A stretch of 64,000 nt of DNA, from the NCBI RefSeq assembly GCF_014635665.1, contig NZ_BMDG01000005.1, forward strand, positions 62,001 to 126,000, given 5' to 3'. Every line of letters begins with the position of its first letter. Position 1 is the first letter of the stretch. A program made the position numbers and the translations under genes. The notes beneath the pieces were generated by a model. The model worked only from the letters and a program-made list of their open reading frames with translations, made no database searches and was not told where the DNA came from. This DNA is from Isoptericola cucumis. Lineage in GTDB: Bacteria > Actinomycetota > Actinomycetes > Actinomycetales > Cellulomonadaceae. This document shows, piece by piece, positions 16,481 to 25,634 of this stretch.

Positions 16481-17820
16481 AGCGACGACAGTTCATGGGC
16501 GCGGCGGCCGGCGCCGTCTCGGCGGTGGTGGTCGGCGGGTCGGCCGCCTCCGCGGCGGGCGCGACCACGACGACGGGCGCGGCCCCGGCCGCGGCGCCGA
16601 CCGCGGCGCCGACCGGCGGGCCGTTCCCGCCCGCGTGGCCCGACCCGGAGCCGTACGGGGCGGCCGACGCCCGCCCCGAGCTGATGCCGCGCGACGACAA
16701 CTCGATGATCCTCGACCTCGAGCTGCGGCCCCACGACGCCCCGCTCGGCCGCGTGTGGATGCGGGACACCTACGTGAACCAGTTCGAGGTGGACGGCCGG
16801 ACGCTGTACGTCGCGACGGGCACGACCCGCGCCGCCGGGCAGGTCAACGCCGGGCCGTGGAACGACGGGCTGTACGTCTGGACGGCGCCCGCCCTCGAGG
16901 GGCCGTGGACGCTCGCCGACACCACCGGGCTGCGACCCGGGCAGCCGAAGGGCAAGGTCTGGTCGCCGGAGTTCGTGGGGGAGAACGCCCCCGGTCGCAC
17001 GGTCGTCGCACCCTGGCAGGAGCACTGGACCGACGACGGCCGGTTCGGCAAGCGCGGCAACGTCTGGGCACCGGAGGTGCACCGGTTCCGCGACACCTGG
17101 TACATCGTCGCCTGCATGGGCGACCACTCGATCAAGGTCGGGTCGTTCCTACTGGTCAGCGAGGGTGGGATCGAGGGCCCGTACCGGCTCGCCGAGGGCA
17201 ACGTCGACAAGCCGTTCGGCGAACCGTTCGTCGGGGGCCCGGCCTTCATCGCGCCTGGCGCGTACCACCACATCGACGGGAGCATCTTCACCGAGGGCGA
17301 CGACGCCTGGCTGGTGCTGCACAACGACCTGTACGCGAGGTTCACCCCGGACATGGAGGACATCGCCACGCCGACGCACCTGCCCGAGTTCGCCCAGACG
17401 CCGTACGCGCCCGAGCCGTACCTCGAGGGCGCCTACGTGCAGAAGTACCGCGGCCGCTACTACCTCATGCACGCGGTGTGGGCCCGGTCGTCGACCGGCA
17501 CCGACGGCAGCCCGCGGTACGCCTACGACCCGGCGGGGCCAGGCCGCGTCCAGGAGCAGTACGACGCGGTCGTCGCCGTCGCCGACCGGTTCGAGGGGCC
17601 GTACTCCGAGCGGTACACCGCGGGCGTGGGCGCCGGGCACAACAACATGTTCGTCGACGAGCGGGGACAGGCGTGGGCGACGTTCTTCCGCAACCCGGCG
17701 CACGGCTACTGGGCCGACCCGTCGCGGGTGGCCGACGCCGCCGTGCCCGGCGTCGTGCGGCTGGAGTGGACGGGGCCGCACACGCGGCGACTGACCGTGG
17801 CGCGGCCGGCGGCCGGCTGA
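16477..17820 (+). CDS. Tat-exported GH43-like glycoside hydrolase
   Basis: A 447-residue five-bladed beta-propeller enzyme resembling GH43/GH117-type families. A twin-arginine signal (KRRQFMGAAAG, Ala-rich core, ASA sites) predicts Tat export, followed by a Pro/Ala linker. Candidate catalytic residues are Asp97 in WMRDTYV (base), Asp in YHHIDGSIFTEGDDAWLVLHN (pKa modulator) and Glu in YLEGAYVQKYRGRYYLMHA (acid). Propeller repeats are visible as NVWAPEVHRFRDTWYIV and QAWATFFRNP. Its place behind two sulfatases suggests the substrate is a sulfated polysaccharide. Exact glycosidic specificity cannot be read. It is the last gene of the operon. Confidence 0.82.
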   Translation: MKRRQFMGAAAGAVSAVVVGGSAASAAGATTTTGAAPAAAPTAAPTGGPFPPAWPDPEPYGAADARPELMPRDDNSMILDLELRPHDAPLGRVWMRDTYVNQFEVDGRTLYVATGTTRAAGQVNAGPWNDGLYVWTAPALEGPWTLADTTGLRPGQPKGKVWSPEFVGENAPGRTVVAPWQEHWTDDGRFGKRGNVWAPEVHRFRDTWYIVACMGDHSIKVGSFLLVSEGGIEGPYRLAEGNVDKPFGEPFVGGPAFIAPGAYHHIDGSIFTEGDDAWLVLHNDLYARFTPDMEDIATPTHLPEFAQTPYAPEPYLEGAYVQKYRGRYYLMHAVWARSSTGTDGSPRYAYDPAGPGRVQEQYDAVVAVADRFEGPYSERYTAGVGAGHNNMFVDERGQAWATFFRNPAHGYWADPSRVADAAVPGVVRLEWTGPHTRRLTVARPAAG

Positions 17821-17886
17821 GCGGCGGAGCATGCCACACGCGGTCTCGATTGGGCCACGGGCGGCCGCCGCGACTAGCGTGCGCGC

Positions 17887-20217
17887 GTGACCCTCACTCG
17901 GTCGCGGGCGACGTCGCTCGCGTGCATCCTCTTCCTGCTCCTCCTCACCGCCCTGTCGGTGCAGGCGGTGCAGCCGCCGTCCCCGCAGGACGCCGACGCG
18001 CCCGCCGGCGAGTTCAGCGCAGAGCGGGCGTTCGCGACCGTCGAGGCCGTGGGGGGCGAGGTGCACCCCCACGGCACGGCGGCCAACGACGACGTGCGCG
18101 CGTGGATCACCGGCGAGCTGGAGCGGCTCGGCCTCGAGCCCGAGGAGGTCGACGGGGTCGGCATGTCCGGCCGCCTCGGCGACCAGAGCCGGGTCGCGGC
18201 GACGACCAACGTCGTCGCGACGATCCCCGGCAGCGACTCCACGGGCCCGGTCTTCCTCATGGCGCACTACGACTCCGCCGAGGTGTCGTACGGCGGGAAC
18301 GACGACGGCGCCGGGGTCGCGACGCTGCTGGAGACGGCCCGTGCCCTCGGCGAGGGGGAGCAGCTGCGCAACGACGTCGTCCTCGTGTTCACGGATGCGG
18401 AGGAGGCGTGCCTGTGCGGCGCGGAGGCGTTCGCGCACGCGGACCCGCGGGCCGCCGACGGCGGCGTGGTGGTCAACGTCGAGGCGCGCGGCTCCGCGGG
18501 GCCGGCGATCATGTTCGAGACGTCCGACGGCAACGCCGCCCTCGTCGACGCCTACGCGCAGGTGCCGAAGCCCGTGGGCAGCTCGCTCGGGGTCGAGGTC
18601 TACCGGATCCTGCCCAACGACACCGACTTCTCGCCCTTCCTCGACGACCCCGCCGAACGCTTCACCGGCCTCAACTCGGCGTACATCGACGGGTCCGCCA
18701 CCTACCACTCGCCGCTGGACACCCCCGACCGGATGTCGCTCGCGAGCCTGCAGCACCACGGCTCCAACGCCCTCGCCCTGGTGCGCGAGCTCGGCGCCGG
18801 GGACGTCTCCGTGCTCGCCGAGCCGTCGCCGTCGGATGCCACGTACTTCACGCTGCCCGGCGGGCTCCTCGCCCGCTACCCGGGCTGGCTGGTCTGGCCG
18901 CTGGCCCTCGGGGCGCTCGCGGTCGTCGGGGCGCTGGGCGTGCTGCTCGCGCGGCGGCGCGAGATCCGCGGCGTACCGACGACGGCGGGCCGCCTCGTGC
19001 TCGGGTTCGTGTCCGGGCTCGTCCCGCTCGCGGGCGCGGTCCTCGCGTCGATGGCCCTGTGGTGGCTCATGGTCGCCGTCCGCCCCGGCTACGACGAGAT
19101 GCTGGACCCGTGGCGGCCCTGGGGGTTCCGCGTCGCGCTCCTGGGCCTGGTGGCGACCGTGGGTGCCGGGTGGTTCGTCGGTCTGCGCCGCAGCCTCGGC
19201 CCGGTGGCGCTGTCGTACGGGGCGCTGGCCTGGCTCGCCGTGCTCGGGGTCGCGCTCGCGGCGTTCGCACCGGGCGGGTCGTACCTCGCGGCGCTGCCCG
19301 CCCTCGCCGTCGCCGTCGCGGGCCTGGTCGTGGTCGTGCGGACGCGGGGGCGTACCGGCGGGCTGTCCGCCCGGCGCGTGGTCGCGACCCTCGGCGCGGC
19401 GGTGGCCGTGGTCGTGCTGGCGCCCGTCGTGGTGCTGTTCTTCCCCGCGCTCGGCCTGGCCATGGGGGCCGCGCCCGCGCTGGTCGCGGTGCTCCTCGTG
19501 CTGGCCCTGACGCCCGTCGTCGCGGTGCTGCTGCCGCGCCGGCGCCTGGCAGGGCGGATCCTGCTCGGCGGGTGCGGCGCCCTCACCGTCGTCGCACTGG
19601 TCACCGGGTTCGTCGTCGACCGCTTCGACGCCGAGCACCCGGAGCCGACCCGGCTCGCGTACGTGCTCGACGCCGACACGGGCGAGGCGCGCTGGGTCTC
19701 CGACGAGGCGACCCCCGCCGACTGGACGGCCCGCTACGCGGACACCGAGACCGACCTGGCGGCCGCGTTCCCCATGTTCGACGACCCGGTCTGGTCGGGG
19801 GAGGCGGAGGAGGCGGAGCTGCCGGCGCCGCGGGCCGAGGTCACCCGCGACGAGACGGCGGGCGACGAGCGCACCGTGACCCTGTCGGTGACGCCGGGCG
19901 AGGGCGCGCCCGTCGGGACCGCCGGTGCGCTGCGGTACGTGCAGCTCAACGCCGACGCGGTGACGTCCGCGACGGTCGCCGGGCGCGAGGTGCCCGTGGA
20001 CGGCGCGACCCTGGACACCCGGTACTACGCGCCGGACGCCGACGGTTTCGAGGTCGTCGTGACGCTGCCCGCCGACGACGAGCTCGAGCTGCGGCTCGTC
20101 GCCGCCGGCGGCGGCCTCGAGGACCTGCCGGGCTTCGAGCCGCGGCCGGCCGGCGTCGGCGTCGCGGGGTCCCACACCTCCGAGCTGGTGCTGGTGGGCA
20201 CGACCGTCACGCTGTGA
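17887..20217 (+). CDS. M28-family metallopeptidase with C-terminal membrane domain
   Basis: A 776-residue protein. A signal anchor (about 8-28) leads to an M28 zinc aminopeptidase domain (about 45-320) with ligands in AHYDSAEVSYGGNDDGAGV (His/Asp), DAEEACLCG (Glu-Glu), VNVEARGS and the late His in YHSPLDTPDRMS. Eight or nine TM helices follow (about 335-590), then a soluble C-terminal beta domain of about 180 residues. This layout is known for actinobacterial homologues of vacuolar/ER M28 proteases; the physiological substrate is unknown. The GTG start is supported by TAGCGT (17875-17880) 6 nt upstream. It is monocistronic, after the sulfatase operon. Confidence 0.88.
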   Translation: MTLTRSRATSLACILFLLLLTALSVQAVQPPSPQDADAPAGEFSAERAFATVEAVGGEVHPHGTAANDDVRAWITGELERLGLEPEEVDGVGMSGRLGDQSRVAATTNVVATIPGSDSTGPVFLMAHYDSAEVSYGGNDDGAGVATLLETARALGEGEQLRNDVVLVFTDAEEACLCGAEAFAHADPRAADGGVVVNVEARGSAGPAIMFETSDGNAALVDAYAQVPKPVGSSLGVEVYRILPNDTDFSPFLDDPAERFTGLNSAYIDGSATYHSPLDTPDRMSLASLQHHGSNALALVRELGAGDVSVLAEPSPSDATYFTLPGGLLARYPGWLVWPLALGALAVVGALGVLLARRREIRGVPTTAGRLVLGFVSGLVPLAGAVLASMALWWLMVAVRPGYDEMLDPWRPWGFRVALLGLVATVGAGWFVGLRRSLGPVALSYGALAWLAVLGVALAAFAPGGSYLAALPALAVAVAGLVVVVRTRGRTGGLSARRVVATLGAAVAVVVLAPVVVLFFPALGLAMGAAPALVAVLLVLALTPVVAVLLPRRRLAGRILLGGCGALTVVALVTGFVVDRFDAEHPEPTRLAYVLDADTGEARWVSDEATPADWTARYADTETDLAAAFPMFDDPVWSGEAEEAELPAPRAEVTRDETAGDERTVTLSVTPGEGAPVGTAGALRYVQLNADAVTSATVAGREVPVDGATLDTRYYAPDADGFEVVVTLPADDELELRLVAAGGGLEDLPGFEPRPAGVGVAGSHTSELVLVGTTVTL

Positions 20218-20230
20218 CCTTGGAGCGCCG

Positions 20231-20899
20231 CTAGCCGTGCCCGGCCGAGACCAGGCGGACGACGAGGTCGGCGCGCGCCGCGGTGGCAGCGACGAGCTCG
20301 GCGTTGCGCTGGTCGGTGCCCAACGACCAGGCGACGGCGTCGGCCTCCGACTTGCCGTGCGCGCGGTGCCGGGCGACGAGCCGCTCCTGGCGCACCGGCT
20401 CGTCCGGCGCCAGGAACCACACCTCGCGCATCCGCGCCCGGGCGCGGGGCCAGGCTCCCTGGTCGGCCAGCAGGTAGTTGCCCTCGGTGACGACGAGGGG
20501 CACCTCCGGCGGCACGGGGACGGCGCCGGCGAGCGCGTTCTCGTTCTCGCGGTCGAACCAGGGCGCGTACACGGTCTCGCCGCCCGGGTGGGCGAGCCGC
20601 TCGACGAGGGCCGCGTAGCCGGCGTCGTCGAACGTGTCGATCGCCCCCTTGCGGTCACGGAGGCCGAGCCGCCGCAGCAGCGAGTCCTCGAGGTGGAAGC
20701 CGTCCATGCCGACGAGCACCGCCCGCTGCGGGCCGAGGGCGGCCACGATCGCCTCGGCGAGCGTGGACTTGCCCGCCCCGGGGGCGCCGACGATACCGAG
20801 CACCGCCCGCCCGCCCGCGCCGGGGTCGGTCGCCAGGCGTCGCGCGCGCTCGACGAGGTCGCCGGTGGACAGGGGGACGGGCGTCGGCGCGGCGCTCAT
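20231..20899 (-). CDS. P-loop nucleoside/nucleotide kinase family protein
   Basis: A 222-residue kinase of the uridine kinase/pantothenate kinase-like family. It shows Walker A GIVGAPGAGKSTLAE near residue 36, the substrate segment VGMDGFHLEDSLLRRLGLRDRKGAIDTFD near 70, YAPWFDRENENA, EGNYLLADQGAW near 150, and the lid/Arg region VRQERLVARHRAHGKS. Relatives are annotated as fructose/nucleoside/pantothenate kinases; the phosphoryl acceptor is not clear. Its ATG overlaps the stop of the YjbR gene by 4 nt, so the two are co-translated. Confidence 0.88.
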   Translation of the reverse strand: MSAAPTPVPLSTGDLVERARRLATDPGAGGRAVLGIVGAPGAGKSTLAEAIVAALGPQRAVLVGMDGFHLEDSLLRRLGLRDRKGAIDTFDDAGYAALVERLAHPGGETVYAPWFDRENENALAGAVPVPPEVPLVVTEGNYLLADQGAWPRARARMREVWFLAPDEPVRQERLVARHRAHGKSEADAVAWSLGTDQRNAELVAATAARADLVVRLVSAGHG

Positions 20900-21261
20900 G
20901 CGGGCCGGTCGATCCGGGCCGCGAGCTGCTGCGGCGCCTGGACGCAGTAGGAGTCGGTCAGCAGCTCGGCCAGCTCGTCCCAGTCGGTGCCGTCGTCGAG
21001 CAGCAGGCCGACCACGTCCTCGCCCCAGCTCGCCTTGAAGTACGGCGCGCCGAGGTGCTCGAAGGCCGCCACCTCCTGCGGCTCGGCGCGGAACATGATG
21101 CGGAACCGCTGGTCCTCGCCGCCGAAGACGTGCGCCACCGTCGCGTGCCGCACGCGCCAGCGGACGCCGGTCCACGCCGACTCCTCGGCGCACTCGGGAA
21201 ACGCCAGCAGTGGGCGCAACCGCGCCAGGTACTCGTCGGGCACGTCCGGTCGATCGGGCAT
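20896..21261 (-). CDS. MmcQ/YjbR family protein
   Basis: A 121-residue YjbR-like protein with the CyaY-like alpha/beta fold. Characteristic segments are CAEESAWTGVRWRVRHATVAHVFGGED near residue 25 and FKASWGEDVVGLLLDDGTDWDELAELLTDSYCVQAP to the end. The family is often called DNA-binding, but its biochemical role is not established. It sits directly upstream of and overlapping the kinase gene. An imperfect -10 (CACCCT) ends 7 nt before the ATG. Confidence 0.85.
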   Translation of the reverse strand: MPDRPDVPDEYLARLRPLLAFPECAEESAWTGVRWRVRHATVAHVFGGEDQRFRIMFRAEPQEVAAFEHLGAPYFKASWGEDVVGLLLDDGTDWDELAELLTDSYCVQAPQQLAARIDRPA

Positions 21262-21332
21262 GGCGTCGAGGGTGCCATGACCCGCCGACAGGGCGCGCCC
21301 GGAGCCCGCCCCCGTCCGCGCCGGCTGCCGGA

Positions 21333-23381
21333 CTACGGGGCGTCCCCGGTGTTCGGCTGCCCGGTGTTCGCCTGCCCGGTGTTCGCCTGCCCGGTGGTGG
21401 CCCCGAGCTGTCCCAGGAGCGCGGGGGTGCTCGTGACCGGCAGGTCGCACACGAACCCGCGGCACACGTACGCGGCCGGTCGGCCGTCCACGAGCGGGCG
21501 ACCCGCGAGCAGGGGCACACCGGCGGCGTCCGGGGCCCCGGGGACGACGACGGCGCCAGCGGCGGGCGCGCGGCGCGCGGCCCGGAGCAGGTCGGCCGCG
21601 GCGGGGCCGTCGCCGACCACGGCGACCTGCAGGGGGCCGGCGGCCAGCGCCTCGGCCGCGGCGAGGGTCCAGCCGGCGAACCGGGGGGCCTGCCGAGCGA
21701 CGGCGCCGGCCGCCCGGACGGCGGACTCGGCCGCGGTGCGGTGCCGGGCGGACCCGGTCAGCGCCGCGTAGGTGACGAGCGCGGCGGCGAGCGCGGACAG
21801 TCCCGACGGCTCCGGCCCGTCGGTGGGGTCGCGCGGGCGCACGACGAGGCGCTCGGCGTCGTCGGCCGTGTCGAAGAACCCGCCGTCCCCGTCCGCGAAG
21901 TGTGCCAGTGCGACGTCGAGGACCCGCCCGGCGTCCGTGAGCCAGCGCGCCTCGCCCGTCGCCTGGTGCAGGGCGAGCAGGCCCTCGGCGAGGTCGCCGT
22001 GGTCGGCCGCGACCCCCCGTGCGGCGCCGACGACGCCGTCGCGCGACGCGCGCCGCAGCCGCCCGTCGACGACGTGCCGCCCGAGCAGCAGGTCCGCGCA
22101 CCCGCGGGCCGCGTCGATCCAGGACGGTTCGTCGAGCAGGGCGCCCGCGTCGGCCAGGGCGGCGACGGCGAGGCCGTTCCAGGCGGTGACGACCTTGTCG
22201 TCGCGCGCGGGCTGCGGGCGCAGGGCCCGCGCCGCCAGCAGCCGGGCGCGGACCGGCTCCCACCAGTCGGGGTCCAGGTCGTCCGGGCGCTGCAGCGTGG
22301 ACGCCCCGCCCTCGAACGTGCCCTCGGCGGTGACCACCAGCGCCGCGGCGGCCCGGTCGCCGTCGTCGTCCCCGAGCACGTCGCGCAGCTGCTGCGGCGT
22401 CCAGACGTAGGTGAGCCCCTCGACGCCGCGCCCGTCGACGTCGGTGTCCGCGTCGAGCGCGGAGGCGAAGGCGCCCGCCGGCGTCCGCAGGTCGCGCAGC
22501 AGGAACGACGCGGTCTCCCGGGCGACGCGCTCCGCCAGCAGGGAGCGGGTCGCGCGCCACAGGTGCGCGTAGACACGCAGGAGCTGGGCGTTGTCGTAGA
22601 GCATCTTCTCGAAGTGCGGCACCACCCACGCGGCGTCCACGGAGTAGCGCGCGAACCCGCCCGCGAGCTGGTCGTAGACGCCGCCGCGCGCCATCGCCTC
22701 GCAGGTGCGCTCCACCATGGCGAGCGCCGACGGGTCGCCGGTGCGCGCGTGCCGGCGCAGCAGGTGCTCCAGCGTCATCGACGGCGGGAACTTCGGCGCC
22801 CCGCCGAACCCGCCCTGGGTCTGCGCGAAGTCGCGCCGCAGCGCCGCCACGGCGTCGTCCAGCGTCGCGTCGTCGAGCGCGGCACCCGGCAGGGCGCCGG
22901 CCGCACGGGCCACCGCGTCGGTCAGCGCGGCACCCTGCCGCACGACGGCCTCGCGCCGCTCGACCCAGGCGTCGCGCACCGCGTCGAGCACCGCGAGCAG
23001 CTGCGCGCGCGGGAAGTACGTGCCGCAGTGGAACGGCGTCCCGTCGGGCGTGAGGAACGCCGTCATCGGCCACCCGCCCTGCCCGGTCATCGCCGTGGTG
23101 GCGGCCATGTAGACGGCGTCGACGTCCGGGCGTTCCTCCCGGTCCACCTTCACCGGCACGAAGCCGGCGTTGATCACCGCCGCGACCCCGTCGTCCTCGA
23201 ACGACTCGTGCGCCATGACGTGGCACCAGTGGCACGCCGCGTACCCGACCGAGAGCAGCACGGGCACGTCACGCCGCCGCGCCTCGGCGAAGGCCTCGGT
23301 GCCCCAGGGCCACCAGTCCACCGGGTTGTCGGCATGCTGGAGCAGGTACGGGGACGTCGCGGCGCGCAGGCGGTCGGCCAT
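21333..23381 (-). CDS. thioredoxin-fold DUF255 protein (YyaL/SPATA20-like)
   Basis: A 682-residue cytosolic protein. An N-terminal thioredoxin-like DUF255 domain (about 5-165; [21 protein letters not shown] at 50-53, [17 protein letters not shown]) is followed by a large (alpha/alpha) toroid resembling N-acylglucosamine epimerase/glycosidase barrels, with [50 protein letters not shown] and [15 protein letters not shown]. Conserved from bacteria to mammals; function undetermined. ATG 23381 is chosen because homologues begin right before PYLL; the 64-codon upstream extension is rejected. The C-terminus ends in GQANT repeats from a 15-nt tandem repeat. Confidence 0.9.
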   Translation of the reverse strand: MADRLRAATSPYLLQHADNPVDWWPWGTEAFAEARRRDVPVLLSVGYAACHWCHVMAHESFEDDGVAAVINAGFVPVKVDREERPDVDAVYMAATTAMTGQGGWPMTAFLTPDGTPFHCGTYFPRAQLLAVLDAVRDAWVERREAVVRQGAALTDAVARAAGALPGAALDDATLDDAVAALRRDFAQTQGGFGGAPKFPPSMTLEHLLRRHARTGDPSALAMVERTCEAMARGGVYDQLAGGFARYSVDAAWVVPHFEKMLYDNAQLLRVYAHLWRATRSLLAERVARETASFLLRDLRTPAGAFASALDADTDVDGRGVEGLTYVWTPQQLRDVLGDDDGDRAAAALVVTAEGTFEGGASTLQRPDDLDPDWWEPVRARLLAARALRPQPARDDKVVTAWNGLAVAALADAGALLDEPSWIDAARGCADLLLGRHVVDGRLRRASRDGVVGAARGVAADHGDLAEGLLALHQATGEARWLTDAGRVLDVALAHFADGDGGFFDTADDAERLVVRPRDPTDGPEPSGLSALAAALVTYAALTGSARHRTAAESAVRAAGAVARQAPRFAGWTLAAAEALAAGPLQVAVVGDGPAAADLLRAARRAPAAGAVVVPGAPDAAGVPLLAGRPLVDGRPAAYVCRGFVCDLPVTSTPALLGQLGATTGQANTGQANTGQPNTGDAP
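21345..21395 (-). repeat. 15-nt tandem repeat at the 3' end of the DUF255 gene
   Basis: Three near-identical 15-nt units (CCCGGTGTTCGCCTG on the plus strand, starting 21345, 21360 and 21375) with a partial fourth encode [10 protein letters not shown] repeats in the last residues of the DUF255 protein. The frame is preserved by the unit length. Confidence 0.8.
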
Positions 23382-23554
23382 GGCACCCAGCCTGCCACCG
23401 CGTGTCGCCGGCGTCAGCGGCCCGGCAGGGGCGGGCATGTCAGTGGCACCTGCCACGCTCGCGTCGAGCGCCCGTCGTGCGGGCCGCGGCGACCTGCCGG
23501 GACCGCGACGGTCGAGGGGTGCCGAGCATTCCTCTCGAAGAGACGAGGTGCACG

Positions 23555-23914
23555 ATGACGAGCGCCGACCCACGACAGCCCGCGCGCGAGCCCAACGACC
23601 TGGGCAGGTTCTTCCTCGAACGTGTCAACGCCGGCGATCTCGACGGACTGGTCGCGCTGTACGAGCCGGACGCCGTGCTGGAGTTCCCGCCCGGCACCGT
23701 CGTCGTCGGGCACGAGCAGATCCGCCGGGTGTACTCCGAGCTGCTGGCCGCCCGCCCGCGGCTGGAGCCGGGCGTGCAGGCGCCCGCCCTGGCGCACGGA
23801 GACCTGGCGCTGACGTCCACCCGGCTCACCGACGGCGGGGCGACGGCGGAGATCGCGCGGCGGCAGGCGGACGGCACGTGGCTCTGGGCCGTCGACCAGC
23901 CCACGGTCCGCTGA
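23555..23914 (+). CDS. SnoaL/NTF2-like small protein
   Basis: A 119-residue NTF2-like protein: [51 protein letters not shown] is the typical helix-strand start of SnoaL-like polyketide-cyclase/ketosteroid-isomerase folds, and the C-terminal strands ([20 protein letters not shown]) complete the cone. Family members are enzymes or ligand-binding proteins for small hydrophobic molecules. A GAGG site 7 nt before ATG 23555 sets the start. It is divergent from the DUF255 gene and converges with the next gene across a hairpin. Confidence 0.85.
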   Translation: MTSADPRQPAREPNDLGRFFLERVNAGDLDGLVALYEPDAVLEFPPGTVVVGHEQIRRVYSELLAARPRLEPGVQAPALAHGDLALTSTRLTDGGATAEIARRQADGTWLWAVDQPTVR

Positions 23915-23916
23915 GT

Positions 23917-23944
23917 CTCAGCCCTCAGCTGTCTGTCGGCTGAG
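23917..23944. terminator. inverted repeat between convergent genes
   Basis: CTCAGCC (23917-23923) and GGCTGAG (23938-23944) form a perfect 7-bp stem with a 14-nt loop just after the SnoaL-like stop and before the convergent DUF2993-like gene. It is usable in either direction; there is no T-tract. Confidence 0.45.
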
Positions 23945-24008
23945 CCTGCGGTTCCGCTGCGGGCGAGTGCCTCGTTCCTCGGCCCTCACCCTCCGCTGCA
24001 CCTTCGTC

Positions 24009-24854
24009 TCAGCCGAGCCGTGCGGTGATCACGAGCTCCTCGCCGACGTCGAGGCGCACGTCGGACAGGCGCACGCCCTGCGGGAGCGCGGCGGCGAGGT
24101 CGATCTTGCGGTTCCCCGCGGCCTCGACGCGGCCGCGCACGGCGCCGAGCATCGCGGCCACCAGGGGGTTGCCGCTGGAGATCTGCACGTCGCCGACGGC
24201 GAGCACCATGGCGTCGTCGACGGAGGCGGACGCGGTCGCGGTGACGGCCGCGGACAGGAAGCCCTTGCGGATCTTCGCGTCGATGCGTAGCCCGGCCGCG
24301 CGGGGGCCGCGCGAGTCGAGCTGCACGTCGAGGTCGCTGAGCTGGATCCCCTGCGACTGCAGCGAGACGGCGAGCAACCCGTGCACGGTCGCGACCAGGC
24401 CGGCGCGCGGCACGGCGACGCGCGCGTGCCCGGCCACGGGGTGCGCGTCGTCGGGGTCGAGCGGCTCGAAGCCGACCTGCCCGTCCGACCCCTCGACCCA
24501 CACGAACCGCAGCCCCTCGGCCTCCGCCGTGACGTCCACGGGCAGGTCGACGGCCGTCAGCGGGTGCGCGTCGACGCGGAGGCGGCGCACCGTCCCCGGC
24601 ACGCGCGAGGTCACGGCGGCCGGCGACCAGGTCACGTCCGGCCGGTGCTGCGAGACGCCGAACGCCACCCCGGTGAGGTCCAGCACGGCGGACGCGACGT
24701 CCGCGCCGTCCAGCTCCGTCGTCACGCGTGCGCGCTCCAGCCCGACGACGCCGGGACCGGCCGCGCGGGCGCCCAAGACACGGATCCGGGCGGCGAGGTC
24801 GTCGCCCGTGGCGGGGCGCGGGGCAGGGCCGAGCGGCAGGAGCGGGGAAGTCAT
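24009..24854 (-). CDS. DUF2993/LmeA-like protein
   Basis: A 281-residue beta-rich protein without a signal peptide or membrane segment. Alternating strands such as GVVGLERARVTTELDGADVASAVLDLTGVAFGVSQ, LQSQGIQLSDLDVQLDS and GVRLSDVRLDVGEELVITARLG, and the AKIRKGFLSA... middle, suggest a DUF2993 (LmeA-type lipid-binding) fold. That assignment is moderate, and homologues usually carry an N-terminal membrane anchor missing here. The ATG is preceded on the minus strand by TAGGCT (24867-24862) with a 7-nt gap, the leaderless pattern. The 100 nt upstream are GAGCCCGGCCC-type short direct repeats. Confidence 0.65.
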   Translation of the reverse strand: MTSPLLPLGPAPRPATGDDLAARIRVLGARAAGPGVVGLERARVTTELDGADVASAVLDLTGVAFGVSQHRPDVTWSPAAVTSRVPGTVRRLRVDAHPLTAVDLPVDVTAEAEGLRFVWVEGSDGQVGFEPLDPDDAHPVAGHARVAVPRAGLVATVHGLLAVSLQSQGIQLSDLDVQLDSRGPRAAGLRIDAKIRKGFLSAAVTATASASVDDAMVLAVGDVQISSGNPLVAAMLGAVRGRVEAAGNRKIDLAAALPQGVRLSDVRLDVGEELVITARLG

Positions 24855-24973
24855 GGGCGCGAGCCTAGCCGCCCGGCGAGCCCGGCCCGGCGAGCCCGGC
24901 CCTGCGAGCCCCGCCCGCGAGCCCGGCCCTGCGCGCCGGGGCCTTGGGCGCCGGCGCGCAGGGCCGGCGCCGG

Positions 24974-25630
24974 TCAGCGCCGACGCGCCCGCAGCACCGT
25001 GTCGTGGGTGTGGTGCGAGCCGGGCGGGGCGGGCGCGGTGCGCGGCAGGGTCTCGTCCACCAGGACCTCCCAGCCGTCGTCGAGCATGCGTGCGACGTCG
25101 GCCGGCTGGTCGTAGTCCTCCGGGTCGACGTCGTGCAGCCGGCTGACGAGCTCGGTGAGCTCGTGCCCCACGACGAGCAGGGTGCCGCCGGGCGCGACCG
25201 CGTCCAGCAGCCCGCGCAGCGCGGGCGACGGCCCGGGGCCGGACGAGCGGTGCAGCGGGAAGTACTGGGCGGACACCAGGTCGAACACGCCGGCCGGCGG
25301 CGGCGAGACGGTGAGGTCCTGCCGCACCCAGCGCACCCGACCGGCGACGTCGGCGCCCTCGAGCTCCTCGGCGTCCGCCGCCGCTCGCGCCAGCGCGACG
25401 CCCGAGAAGTCGACCGCCGTGACCTCCCAGCCGCGGCGTGCGAGCCAGCGCGCGTCGGCGCCCTCGCCGGCACCGACGTCGAGCGCCCTGCCGGCGGGCA
25501 GGTCGGCGACCTCGGCGAGGAGCACCCCGTTGGGGTGCTGGCTGAAGCGCCGCCCGCCGCGGTACCGCTCGTCCCAGGAGGCGGGGGTCGTGTTCTCCGG
25601 CCGCACGGCGGGCCGCTGCTCGTCCTGCAT
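24974..25630 (-). CDS. class I SAM-dependent methyltransferase
   Basis: A 218-residue Rossmann methyltransferase. Motif I RALDVGAGEGADARWLARRGWEVTAVDFS near residue 48-75 gives the SAM-binding Gly-rich loop and acidic ribose ligand. WVRQDLTV and FDLVSAQYFPLHR are motifs II/III. The sequence SWDERYRGG...FSQHPNGVLLAEVADLPAGRAL resembles thiopurine-methyltransferase/TehB-type detoxifying enzymes. It begins 4 nt after the stop of the thioredoxin-reductase-like gene, so both form an operon controlled by the divergent MerR regulator. A detoxification role (methylation of thiol, metalloid or xenobiotic) is inference. Confidence 0.88.
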   Translation of the reverse strand: MQDEQRPAVRPENTTPASWDERYRGGRRFSQHPNGVLLAEVADLPAGRALDVGAGEGADARWLARRGWEVTAVDFSGVALARAAADAEELEGADVAGRVRWVRQDLTVSPPPAGVFDLVSAQYFPLHRSSGPGPSPALRGLLDAVAPGGTLLVVGHELTELVSRLHDVDPEDYDQPADVARMLDDGWEVLVDETLPRTAPAPPGSHHTHDTVLRARRR

Positions 25631-25634
25631 CTGC

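Noticed and set aside
16635-20234. 1199-residue plus-strand frame spanning the GH43-like and M28 genes
   Set aside because: Crosses two well-supported genes in another frame and has Arg/Gly/Ala low-complexity sequence only.
24855-24965. Short GAGCCCGGCCC direct repeats upstream of the DUF2993-like gene as a mobile element end
   Set aside because: No transposase, terminal inverted repeats or target duplication; looks like GC-rich slippage.
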